Shown piece by piece: positions 11,916 to 24,400 of a stretch of DNA of 64,000 nt; the first letter of the stretch is position 1, and each line of letters begins with the position of its first letter. A model generated the notes under the pieces. That model worked only from the letters and a program-made list of their open reading frames with translations. It was not told where the DNA came from and searched no databases. The DNA is from Liolophura sinensis (lineage: Eukaryota > Mollusca > Polyplacophora > Chitonida > Chitonidae), in the NCBI RefSeq assembly GCF_032854445.1, contig NW_027017992.1, positions 62,001-126,000 of the forward strand. Direction: 5' to 3'. Made by a program: the position numbers and the translations under genes.

Positions 11916-14900
11916 GATGTCATAATCACGTGCCCAGCAACGGCTCTTACTCCATGGAAACCAGGGATATTTGCAATTTTTTAACAGCTGCCGATGCCTG
12001 GCCCAATTCCGCATCTTTAGGCACCTTATTCATGTGGGTCTGTGTTCAGTTGAACTTTTTACAGCAGACTGTATCAAGTACCTTGTTTTTTTTATGTACA
12101 AATGGTCTGGTTTTTCTACACGTAGATAAAGACATTGAGATTGTCTTGGACTTAGAAGTAAGACAATTGCTGGGTGAGTTAAATGGGCTTAGCCCAAAGA
12201 TTTCAGGTCTTCTGGGCTACCGAAGGGCACATAACTTATAGTCAAAAGTTGAATATAGTAATGACCAGTCGCGATTGTACAGAGTACAGTGTAGCCGATT
12301 TCAATTAACAAAACACCAGGCAAAAATGCAAAAGTGGAAAAAATGTTCCAGTGCAACTAGTAAGAGGCTAATCCGACGTATTTTGTGACGAGAAATCGAA
12401 TGGTGCAATCCGCGTTGCTCTCCGACCAATACTTTTGGCTGTAGCGACAATTGAATGATCATTGATGTCATAATCACGTGCGTAGCAGCGACTCTTACTC
12501 CATGGAAACCAGGAAAATTTGCAATTTTTTAACAACTGCCGATGCCTGGCCCAATTCCGCATCTTTAGGCACCTTATAAATGTGGGTCAGTGTTTAGTTG
12601 TACTTTTTACAGCAGACTGTATCAAGTACCTTGTGTTTTTCATGTACAAATGGTGTGGTTTTTCTACACGTAGATAAAGACATTGAGATTGTCTTAGACT
12701 TAGAAATAAGACAATTGCTGGGTGAGTTAAATGGGCTTGGCCCAAAGATTTGTCGTCTTCTGGGCTACCGAAGGGCACATAACTTATAGTCAAAAGTTGA
12801 ATATAGTAATGACCAGTCGCGATTGTACAGAGTACAGTGTAGCCGATTTCAATTAACAAAACACCAGGCAAAAATGCAAAAGTGGAAAAACTGTTCCAGT
12901 GCTGCTGGTAAGAGGCTAATCCGACGTATTTTGTGACGAGAAATCGAATGGTGCAAACCGCGTTGCTCTCCGACCAATATTTTTGGCTGTAGCGACAATT
13001 GAATGATCATTGATGTCATAATCACGTGCCCAGCAACGGCTCTTACTCCATGGAAACCAGGGATATTTGCAATTTTTTAACAGCTGCCGATGCCTGGCCC
13101 AATTCCGCATCTTTTGGTACCTTACTGAAGTGGGTCAGTGTTCAGTTGTACTTTTTACAGCAGACTGTATCAAGTACCTTGTGTTTTTCACGTACAAATG
13201 GTCTGGTTTTTCTACACGTAGATAAAGACATTGAGATTGTCTTGCACTTAGAAGTAAGGCAATTGCTGGGTGAGTTAAATGGGCTTAGCCCAAAGATTTG
13301 ACGTCTTCTGGGCTACCGAAGGGCACATAACTTATAGTCAAAAGTTGAATATAGTAATGACCAGTCGCGATTGTACAGAGTACAGTGTAGCCGATTTCAA
13401 TTAACAAAAAGACCAGGTAAAAATGCAAAAGTGGAAAAACTGTTCCAGTGCTGCTGGTAAGAGGCTAATCCGACGTATTTTGTGACGAGAAATCGAATGG
13501 TGCAAACCGCGTTGCTCTCTGACCAATACTTTTGGCTGTAGAGACAATTGAATTATCATTGATGTCATAATCACGTGCCCAGCAACGTCTCTTACTCCAT
13601 GGAAACCAGGAAAATTTGCAATTTTTTAACAACTGCCGATGCCTGGCCCAATTCCGCATCTTTTGGCACCTTATAAATGTGGGTCAGTGTTTAGTTGTAG
13701 TTTTTACAGCAGACTGTATCAAGTACCTTGTGTTTTTCATGTACAAATGGTGTGGTTTTTCTACACGTAGATAAAGACATTGAGATTGTCTTGGACATAG
13801 AAATAAGACAATTGCTGGGTGAGTTAAATGGGCTTGGCCCAAAGATTTCAGGTCCTCTGGGCTACCGAAGGGCACATAACTTATAGTCAAAAGTTGAATA
13901 TAGTAATGACCAGTCGCGATTGTACAGAGTACAGTGTAGCCGATTTCAATTAACAAAAAGACCAGGTAAAAATGCAAAAGTGGAAAAACTGTTCCAGTGC
14001 TACTAGTAAGAGGCTAATCCGACGTAATTTGTGACGAGAAATCGAATGGTGCAATCCGCGTTGCTCTCCGACCAATACTTTTGGCTGTAGCGACAATTGA
14101 ATGATCATTTATGTCATAATCACGTGCGTAGCAACGGCTCTTACTCCATGGAAACCAGGAAAATTTGCAATTTTTTAACAACTGCCGATGCCTGGCCCAA
14201 TTCCGCATCTTTTGGCACCTTATAAATGTGGGTCAGTGTTAAGTTGTACTTTTTACAGCAGACTGTATCAAGTACCTTGTGTTTTTCATGTACAAATGGT
14301 GTGGTTTTTCTACACGTAGATAAAGACATTGAGATTGTCTTGCACTTAGAAATAAGCCAATTGCTGGGTGAGTTAAATGGGCTTGGCCCAAAGATTTCAG
14401 GTCTTCTGGGCTACCAAAGGGCACATAACTTATAGTCAAAAGTTGAATATAGTAATAACCAGTCGCGATTGTACAGAGTACAGTGTAGCCAATTTCAATT
14501 AACAAAAAGACCAGGTAAAAATGCAAAAGTGGAAAAACTGTTCCAGTGCTACTAGTAAGAGGCTAATCCGACGTATTTTGTGGCGAGAAATCGAATGGTG
14601 CAAACCGCGTTGCCCTCTGACCAATACTTTTGGCTGTAGAGACAATTCAATGATCATTTATGTCATAATCACGTGCCCAGTAACGGCTCTTACTCCATGG
14701 AAACCAGGGATATTTGCAATTTTTTAACAGTTGCCGATGCCTGGCCCAATTCCGCATTTTTTGGCACCTTATAAATGTGGGTCAGTGTTCAGTTGTACTT
14801 TTTACAGCAGACTGTATCAAGTACCTTGTGTTTTTCATGTACAAATGGTCTGGTTTTTCTACACGTAGATAAAGACATTGAGATTGTCTTGGACTTAGAA

Positions 14901-16469
14901 GTAAGACAATTGCTGGGTGAGTTAAATTGGCTTAGCCCAAAGATTTGACGTCTTCTGGGCTACCGAAGGGCACATAACTTATAGTCAAAAGTTGAATATA
15001 GTAATGACCAGTCGCGATTGTACAGAGTACAGTGTAGCCGATTTCAATTAACAAAAAGACCAGGTAAAAATGCAAAAGTGGAAAAACTGTTCCAGTGCTG
15101 CTGGTAAGAGGCTAATCCGACGTATTTTGTGACGAGAAATCGAATGGTGCAAACCGCGTTGCTCTCTGACCAATACTTTTGGCTGTAGAGACAATTGAAT
15201 GATCATTGATGTCATAATCACGTGCCCAGCAACGTCTCTTACTCCATGGAAACCAGGAAAATTTGCAATTTTTTAACAACTGCCGATGCCTGGCCCAATT
15301 CCGCATCTTTTGGCACCTTATAAATGTGGGTCAGTGTTTAGTTGTACTTTTTACAGCAGACTGTATCAAGTACCTTGTGTTTTTCATGTACAAATGGTCT
15401 GGTTTTTCTACACGTAGATAAAGACATTGAGATTGTCTTGGACTTAGAAATAAGACAATTGCTGGGTGAGTTAAATGGGCTTGGCCCAAAGATTTGTCGT
15501 CTTCTGGGCTACCGAAGGGCACATAACTTATAGTCAAAAGTTGAATATAGTAATGACCAGTCGCGATTGTACAGAGTACAGTGTAGCCGATTTCAATTAA
15601 CAAAACACCCAGGCAAAAATGCAAAAGTGGAAAAACTGTTCCAGTGCTGCTGGTAAGAGGCTAATCCGACGTATTTTGTGACGAGAAATCGAATGGTGCA
15701 AACCGCGTTGCTCTCCGACCAATACTTTTGGCTGTAGTGACAATTGAATGATCATTGATGTCATAATCACGTGCCCAGCAACTGCTCTTACTCCATGGAA
15801 ACTAGGGATATTTGCAATTTTTTAACAGCTGCCGATGCCTGGCCCAATTCCGCATCTTTTGGCACCTTGTAAATGTGGGTCAGTGTTTAGTTGTACTTTA
15901 TACAGCAGACTGTATCAAGTACCTTGTGTTTTTTTATGTACAAATGGTCTGGTTTTTCTACACGTAGATAAAGACATTGAGATTGTCTTAGACTTAGAAG
16001 TAAGACAATTGCTGGGTGAGTTAAATGGGCTTAGCCCAAAGATTTGACGTCTTCTGGGCTACCGAAGGGCACATAACTTATAGTTAAAAGTTGAACATAG
16101 TAATGACCAGTCGCGATTGTACAGAGTACAGTGTAGCCGATTTCAATTAACAAAAAGACCAGGCAAAAATGCAAAAGTGGAAAAAATGTTCCAGTGCTGC
16201 TAATAAGAGGCTAATCCGACGTATTTTGTGACGAGAAATCGAATGGTGCAAACCGCGTTGCTCTCCAACCAATACTTTTGGCTGTAGCGACAATTGAATG
16301 ATCATTTATGTCATAATCACGTGCGTAGCAACGTCTCTTACTGCATGGAAACCAGGGAAATTTGCAATTTTTTAACAGCTGCCGATGCCTGGCTCAATTC
16401 CGCATCTTTTGGCACCTTACTGAAGTGGGTCAGTGTTCAGTTGTACTTTTTACAGCAGACTGTATCAAG

Positions 16470-19400
16470 TACCTTGTGTTTTTCACGTACAAATTGTGTG
16501 GTTTTTCTACACGTAGACAAAGACATTGAGATTGTCTTGCACTTAGAAGTAAGACAATTGCTGGGTGAGTTAAATAGGCTTGGCCCAAAGATTTGTCGTC
16601 TTCTGGGCTACCGAAGGGCACATAACTTATAGTCAAAAGTTGAATATAGTAATGACCAGTCGCGATTGTACAGAGTACAGTGTAGCCGATTTCAATTAAC
16701 AAAACACCCAGGCAAAAATGCAAAAGTGGAAAAACTGTTCCAGTGCTGCTGGTAAGAGGCTAATCCGACGTATTTTGTGACGAGAAATCGAAAGGTGCAA
16801 TCCGCGTTGCTCTCCGACCAATACTTTTGGCTGTAGCGACAATTGAATGATCATTGATGTCATAATCACGTGCCCAGCAACGGCTCTTACTCCATGGAAA
16901 CCAGGGATATTTGCAATTTTTTAACAGCTGCCGATGCCTGGCCCAATTCCGCATCTTTAGGCACCTTATTCATGTGGGTCTGTGTTCAGTTGAACATTTT
17001 ACAGCAGACTGTATCAAGTACCTTGTTTTTTTTATGTACAAATGGTCTGGTTTTTCTACACGTAGATAAAGACATTGAGATTGTCTTGGACTTAGAAGTA
17101 AGACAATTGCTGGGTGAGTTAAATGGGCTTAGCCCAAAGATTTCAGGTCTTCTGGGCTACCGAAGGGCACATAACTTATAGTCAAAAGTTGAATATAGTA
17201 ATGACCAGTCGCGATTGTACAGAGTACAGTGTAGCCGATTTCAATAAAGAAAACACGAGGCAAAAATGCAAAAGTGGAAAAAATGTTCCAGTGCAACTAG
17301 TAAGAGGCTAATCCGACGTATTTTGTGACGAGAAATCGAATGGTGCAATCCGCGTTGCTCTCCGACCAATACTTTTGGCTGTAGCGACAATTGAATGATC
17401 ATTGATGTCATAATCACGTGCGTAGCAGCGACTCTTACTCCATGGAAACCAGGAAAATTTGCAATTTTTTAACAACTGCCGATGCCTGGCCCAATTCCGA
17501 ATCTTTAGGCACCTTATAAATGTGGGTCAGTGTTTAGTTGTACTTTTTACAGCAGACTGTATCAAGTACCTTGTGTTTTTCATGTACAAATGGTGTGGTT
17601 TTTCTACACGTAGATAAAGACATTGAGATTGTCTTAGACTTAGAAATAAGACAATTGCTGGGTGAGTTAAATGGGCTTGGCCCAAAGATTTCAGGTCTTC
17701 TGGGCTACCGAAGGGCACATAACTTATAGTCAAAAGTTGAATATAGTAATGACCAGTCGCGATTGTACAGAGTACAGTGTAGCCGATTTCAATTAACAAA
17801 ACACCAGGCAAAAATGCAAAAGTGGAAAAACTGTTCCAGTGCTGCTGGTAAGAGGCTAATCCGACGTATTTTGTGACGAGAAATCGAATGGTGCAAACCG
17901 CGTTGCTCTCCGACCAATATTTTTGGCTGTAGCGACAATTGAATGATCATTGATATCATAATCACGTGCCCAGCAACGGCTCTTACTCCATGGAAACCAG
18001 GGATATTTGCAATTTTTTAACAGCTGCCGATGCCTGGCCCAATTCCGCATCTTTTGGTACCTTACTGAAGTGGGTCAGTGTTCAGTTGTACTTTTTACAG
18101 CAGACTGTATCAAGTACCTTGTGTTTTTCACGTACAAATGGTCTGGTTTTTCTACACGTAGATAAAGACATTGAGATTGTCTTGCACTTAGAAGTAAGGC
18201 AATTGCTGGGTGAGTTAAATGGGCTTAGCCCAAAGATTTGACGTCTTCTGGGCTACCGAAGGGCACATAACTTATAGTCAAAAGTTGAATATAGTAATGA
18301 CCAGTCGCGATTGTACAGAGTACAGTGTAGCCGATTTCAATTAACAAAAAGACCAGGTAAAAATGCAAAAGTGGAAAAACTGTTCCAGTGCTGCTGGTAA
18401 GAGGCTAATCCGACGTATTTTGTGACGAGAAATCGAATGGTGCAAACCGCGTTGCTCTCTGACCAATACTTTTGGCTGTAGAGACAATTGAATTATCATT
18501 GATGTCATAATCACGTGCCCAGCAACGTCTCTTACTCCATGGAAACCAGGAAAATTTGCAATTTTTTAACAACTGCCGATGCCTGGCCCAATTCCGCATC
18601 TTTTGGCACCTTATAAATGTGGGTCAGTGTTAAGTTGTACTTTTTACAGCAGACTGTATCAAGTACCTTGTGTTTTTCATGTACAAATGGTGTGGTTTTT
18701 CTACACGTAGATAAAGACATTGAGATTGTCTTGCACTTAGAAATAAGCCAATTGCTGGGTGAGTTAAATGGGCTTGGCCCAAAGATTTCAGGTCTTCTGG
18801 GCTACCAAAGGGCACATAACTTATAGTCAAAAGTTGAATATAGTAATAACCAGTCGCGATTGTACAGAGTACAGTGTAGCCAATTTCAATTAACAAAAAG
18901 ATCAGGTAAAAATGCAAAAGTGGAAAAACTGTTCCAGTGCTACTAGTAAGAGGCTAATCCGACGTATTTTGTGGCGAGAAATCGAATGGTGCAAACCGCG
19001 TTGCCCTCTGACCAATACTTTTGGCTGTAGAGACAATTCAATGATCATTTATGTCATAATCACGTGCCCAGTAACGGCTCTTACTCCATGGAAACCAGGG
19101 ATATTTGCAATTTTTTAACAGTTGCCGATGCCTGGCCCAATTCCGCATTTTTTGGCACCTTATAAATGTGGGTCAGTGTTCAGTTGTACTTTTTACAGCA
19201 GACTGTATCAAGTACCTTGTGTTTTTCATGTACAAATGGTCTGGTTTTTCTACACGTAGATAAAGACATTGAGATTGTCTTGGACTTAGAAGTAAGACAA
19301 TTGCTGGGTGAGTTAAATTGGCTTAGCCCAAAGATTTGACGTCTTCTGGGCTACCGAAGGGCACATAACTTATAGTCAAAAGTTGAATATAGTAATGACC

Positions 19401-21409
19401 AGTCGCGATTGTACAGAGTACAGTGTAGCCGATTTCAATTAACAAAAAGACCAGGTAAAAATGCAAAAGTGGAAAAACTGTTCCAGTGCTGCTGGTAAGA
19501 GGCTAATCCGACGTATTTTGTGACGAGAAATCGAATGGTGCAAACCGCGTTGCTCTCTGACCAATACTTTTGGCTGTAGAGACAATTGAATGATCATTGA
19601 TGTCATAATCACGTGCCCAGCAACGTCTCTTACTCCATGGAAACCAGGAAAATTTGCAATTTTTTAACAACTGCCGATGCCTGGCCCAATTCCGCATCTT
19701 TTGGCACCTTATAAATGTGGGTCAGTGTTTAGTTGTACTTTTTACAGCAGACTGTATCAAGTACCTTGTGTTTTTCATGTACAAATGGTCTGGTTTTTCT
19801 ACACGTAGATAAAGACATTGAGATTGTCTTGGACTTAGAAGTAAGACAATTGCTGGGTGAGTTAAATGGGCTTGGCCCAAAGATTTCAGGTCTTCTGGGC
19901 TACCGAAGGGCACATAACTTATAGTCAAAAGTTGAATATAGTAATGACCAGTCGCGATTGTACAGAGTACAGTGTAGCCGATTTCAATTAACAAAACACC
20001 CAGGCAAAAATGCAAAAGTGGAAAAACTGTTCCAGTGCTGCTGGTAAGAGGCTAATCCGACGTATTTTGTGACGAGAAATCGAATGGTGCAAACCGCGTT
20101 GCTCTCCGACCAATACTTTTGGCTGTAGTGACAATTGAATGATCATTGATGTCATAATCACGTGCCCAGCAACTGCTCTTACTCCATGGAAACCAGGGAT
20201 ATTTGCAATTTTTTAACAGCTGCCGATGCCTGGCCCAATTCCGCATCTTTAGGCACCTTATTCATGTGGGTCTGTGGTCAGTTGTACTTTTTACAGCAGA
20301 CTGTATCAAGTACCTTGTTTTTTTTATGTACAAATGGTCTGGTTTTTCTACACGTAGATAAAGACATTGAGATTGTCTTAGACTTAGAAGTAAGACAATT
20401 GCTGGGTGAGTTAAATGGGCTTGGCCCAAAGATTTGTCGTCTTCTGGGCTACCGAAGGGCACATAACTTATAGTCAAAAGTTGAATATAGTAATGACCAG
20501 TCGCGATTGTACAGAGTACAGTGTAGCCGATTTCAATTAACAAAAAGACCAGGTAAAAATGCAAAAGTGGAAAAACTGTTCCAGTGCTACTAGTAAGAGG
20601 CTAATCCGACGTAATTTGTGACGAGAAATCGAATGGTGCAATCCGCGTTGCTCTCCGACCAATACTTTTGGCTGTAGTGACAATTGAATGATCATTTATG
20701 TCATAATCACGTGCGTAGCAACGGCTCTTACTCCATGGAAACCAGGAAAATTTGCAATTTTTTAACAACTGCCGATGCCTGGCCCAATTCCGCATCTTTT
20801 GGCACCTTGTAAATGTGGGTCAGTGTTTAGTTGTACTTTATACAGCAGACTGTATCAAGTACCTTGTGTTTTTTTATGTACAAATGGTCTGGTTTTTCTA
20901 CACGTAGATAAAGACATTGAGATTGTCTTAGACTTAGAAGTAAGACAATTGCTGGGTGAGTTAAATGGGCTTAGCCCAAAGATTTGACGTCTTCTGGGCT
21001 ACCGAAGGGCACATAACTTATAGTTAAAAGTTGAACATAGTAATGACCAGTCGCGATTGTACAGAGTACAGTGTAGCCGATTTCAATTAACAAAAAGACC
21101 AGGCAAAAATGCAAAAGTGGAAAAAATGTTCCAGTGCTGCTAATAAGAGGCTAATCCGACGTATTTTGTGACGAGAAATCGAATGGTGCAAACCGCGTTG
21201 CTCTCCAACCAATACTTTTGGCTGTAGCGACAATTGAATGATCATTTATGTCATAATCACGTGCGTAGCAACGTCTCTTACTGCATGGAAACCAGGGAAA
21301 TTTGCAATTTTTTAACAGCTGCCGATGCCTGGCTCAATTCCGCATCTTTTGGCACCTTACTGAAGTGGGTCAGTGTTCAGTTGTACTTTTTACAGCAGAC
21401 TGTATCAAG
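16470..21409 (+). repeat. Higher-order repeat copy 3, nine units, class E missing
   Basis: Units A-B-C-D-F-G-H-I-J span 4940 bp. The D unit at 18115 runs directly into an F unit at 18664, so E is absent. Rare variants shared only with copy 4 include ACAAATTGTGTGG (about 16493), AAAACACGAGG (about 17250), TTCCGAATC (about 17495), TTGATATCATAA (about 17950) and AAGATCAGG (about 18899). These make copies 3 and 4 the most recently separated pair of long blocks here. Confidence 0.75.
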
Positions 21410-24400
21410 TACCTTGTGTTTTTCACGTACAAATTGTGTGGTTTTTCTACACGTAGACAAAGACATTGAGATTGTCTTGCACTTAGAAGTAAGACAATTG
21501 CTGGGTGAGTTAAATAGGCTTGGCCCAAAGATTTGTCGTCTTCTGGGCTACCGAAGGGCACATAACTTATAGTCAAAAGTTGAATATAGTAATGACCAGT
21601 CGCGATTGTACAGAGTACAGTGTAGGCGATTTCAATTAACAAAACACCCAGGCAAAAATGCAAAAGTGGAAAAACTGTTCCAGTGCTGCTGGTAAGAGGC
21701 TAATCCGACGTATTTTGTGACGAGAAATCGAAAGGTGCAATCCGCGTTGCTCTCCGACCAATACTTTTGGCTGTAGCGACAATTGAATGATCATTGATGT
21801 CATAATCACGTGCCCAGCAACGGCTCTTACTCCATGGAAACCAGGGATATTTGCAATTTTTTAACAGCTGCCGATGCCTGGCCCAATTCCGCATCTTTAG
21901 GCACCTTATTCATGTGGGTCTGTGTTCAGTTGAACTTTTTACAGCAGACTGTATCAAGTACCTTGTTTTTTTTATGTACAAATGGTCTGGTTTTTCTACA
22001 CGTAGATAAAGACATTGAGATTGTCTTGGACTTAGAAGTAAGACAATTGCTGGGTGAGTTAAATGGGCTTAGCCCAAAGATTTCAGGTCTTCTGGGCTAC
22101 CGAAGGGCACATAACTTATAGTCAAAAGTTGAATATAGTAATGACCAGTCGCGATTGTACAGAGTACAGTGTAGCCGATTTCAATAAAGAAAACACGAGG
22201 CAAAAATGCAAAAGTGGAAAAAATGTTCCAGTGCAACTAGTAAGAGGCTAATCCGACGTATTTTGTGACGAGAAATCGAATGGTGCAATCCGCGTTGCTC
22301 TCCGACCAATACTTTTGGCTGTAGCGACAATTGAATGATCATTGATGTCATAATCACGTGCGTAGCAGCGACTCTTACTCCATGGAAACCAGGAAAATTT
22401 GCAATTTTTTAACAACTGCCGATGCCTGGCCCAATTCCGAATCTTTAGGCACCTTATAAATGTGGGTCAGTGTTTAGTTGTACTTTTTACAGCAGACTGT
22501 ATCAAGTACCTTGTGTTTTTCATGTACAAATGGTGTGGTTTTTCTACACGTAGATAAAGACATTGAGATTGTCTTAGACTTAGAAATAAGACAATTGCTG
22601 GGTGAGTTAAATGGGCTTGGCCCAAAGATTTCAGGTCTTCTGGGCTACCGAAGGGCACATAACTTATAGTCAAAAGTTGAATATAGTAATGACCAGTCGC
22701 GATTGTACAGAGTACAGTGTAGCCGATTTCAATTAACAAAACACCAGGCAAAAATGCAAAAGTGGAAAAACTGTTCCAGTGCTGCTGGTAAGAGGTTAAT
22801 CCGACGTATTTTGTGACGAGAAATCGAATGGTGCAAACCGCGTTGCTCTCCGACCAATATTTTTGGCTGTAGCGACAATTGAATGATCATTGATATCATA
22901 ATCACGTGCCCAGCAACGGCTCTTACTCCATGGAAACCAGGGATATTTGCAATTTTTTAACAGCTGCCGATGCCTGGCCCAATTCCGCATCTTTTGGTAC
23001 CTTACTGAAGTGGGTCAGTGTTCAGTTGTACTTTTTACAGCAGACTGTATCAAGTACCTTGTGTTTTTCACGTACAAATGGTCTGGTTTTTCTACACGTA
23101 GATAAAGACATTGAGATTGTCTTGCACTTAGAAGTAAGGCAATTGCTGGGTGAGTTAAATGGGCTTAGCCCAAAGATTTGACGTCTTCTGGGCTACCGAA
23201 GGGCACATAACTTATAGTCAAAAGTTGAATATAGTAATGACCAGTCGCGATTGTACAGAGTACAGTGTAGCCGATTTCAATTAACAAAAAGACCAGGTAA
23301 AAATGCAAAAGTGGAAAAACTGTTCCAGTGCTGCTGGTAAGAGGCTAATCCGACGTATTTTGTGACGAGAAATCGAATGGTGCAAACCGCGTTGCTCTCT
23401 GACCAATACTTTTGGCTGTAGAGACAATTGAATTATCATTGATGTCATAATCACGTGCCCAGCAACGTCTCTTACTCCATGGAAACCAGGAAAATTTGCA
23501 ATTTTTTAACAACTGCCGATGCCTGGCCCAATTCCGCATCTTTTGGCACCTTATAAATGTGGGTCAGTGTTTAGTTGTACTTTTTACAGCAGACTGTATC
23601 AAGTACCTTGTGTTTTTCATGTACAAATGGTGTGGTTTTTCTACACGTAGATAAAGACATTGAGATTGTCTTGGACTTAGAAATAAGACAATTGCTGGGT
23701 GAGTTAAATGGGCTTGGCCCAAAGATTTCAGGTCTTCTGGGCTACCGAAGGGCACATAACTTATAGTCAAAAGTTGAATATAGTAATGACCAGTCGCGAT
23801 TGTACAGAGTACAGTGTAGCCGATTTCAATTAACAAAAAGACCAGGTAAAAATGCAAAAGTGGAAAAACTGTTCCAGTGCTACTAGTAAGAGGCTAATCC
23901 GACGTAATTTGTGACGAGAAATCGAATGGTGCAATCCGCGTTGCTCTCCGACCAATACTTTTGGCTGTAGCGACAATTGAATGATCATTTATGTCATAAT
24001 CACGTGCGTAGCAACGGCTCTTACTCCATGGAAACCAGGAAAATTTGCAATTTTTTAACAACTGCCGATGCCTGGCCCAATTCCGCATCTTTTGGCACCT
24101 TATAAATGTGGGTCAGTGTTAAGTTGTACTTTTTACAGCAGACTGTATCAAGTACCTTGTGTTTTTCATGTACAAATGGTGTGGTTTTTCTACACGTAGA
24201 TAAAGACATTGAGATTGTCTTGCACTTAGAAATAAGCCAATTGCTGGGTGAGTTAAATGGGCTTGGCCAAAGATTTCAGGTCTTCTGGGCTACCAAAGGG
24301 CACATAACTTATAGTCAAAAGTTGAATATAGTAATAACCAGTCGCGATTGTACAGAGTACAGTGTAGCCAATTTCAATTAACAAAAAGATCAGGTAAAAA

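Larger units (their letters stand above)
9882..12078 (+). repeat. Second copy of the four-unit block H-I-J-A
   Basis: This is the partner of 7685-9881 at +2197 bp and carries the same rare variants (for example ACTAGTAACAGG near 10710 and GAATCATCATTT near 10807). Its effect is an extra A-H-I-J interval (9333-11529) between two HOR copies, so an A unit is here followed by H rather than by B. That is the only place where A is not followed by B. Confidence 0.75.
11530..12078 (+). repeat. Representative single satellite unit (class A, 549 bp)
   Basis: This unit serves as a reference monomer. GC counted by hand over 540 bp spanning it is about 42 percent, with about 19 CpG dinucleotides. Landmarks in order: the junction motif; a T-run followed by CACGTAC; the class-A marker GTAGACAAAGAC; AAATAGGCTTGGCCC; the strongly conserved core at 11714-11755; an A-rich stretch with AAAATGCAAAAGTGG; TCCGACG; GACCAATACTTTTGG; a 10-bp palindrome at 11906-11915; CACGTG; CCATGG; a T6 run; and CTGCCGATGCCTGG. 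I compared its thirds and repeated short words (GACAATTG occurs twice 285 bp apart, TGGCCCAA twice 358 bp apart) and found no convincing internal subrepeat, so the 549-bp unit looks like the basic monomer. No open frame in it resembles a protein family I know. Confidence 0.9.
11530..16469 (+). repeat. Higher-order repeat copy 2, nine units, class I missing
   Basis: Units A-B-C-D-E-F-G-H-J span 4940 bp. The H unit at 15371 ends with the sequence that normally leads into I (ACTGCTC and GAAACTAGG near 15780-15810), then switches to the sequence that normally leads into J (TTTTGGCACCTTGTAAATG near 15855-15875). The crossover therefore lies between about 15810 and 15860 and removed exactly one unit. 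The inter-unit frame is undisturbed, as expected for unequal exchange between aligned monomers. Confidence 0.75.

Noticed and set aside
11530-12078. Unit built from three 183-bp subrepeats
   Set aside because: The thirds do not resemble each other. The only repeated words (GACAATTG, TGGCCCAA) are 285 and 358 bp apart and short enough to be chance.
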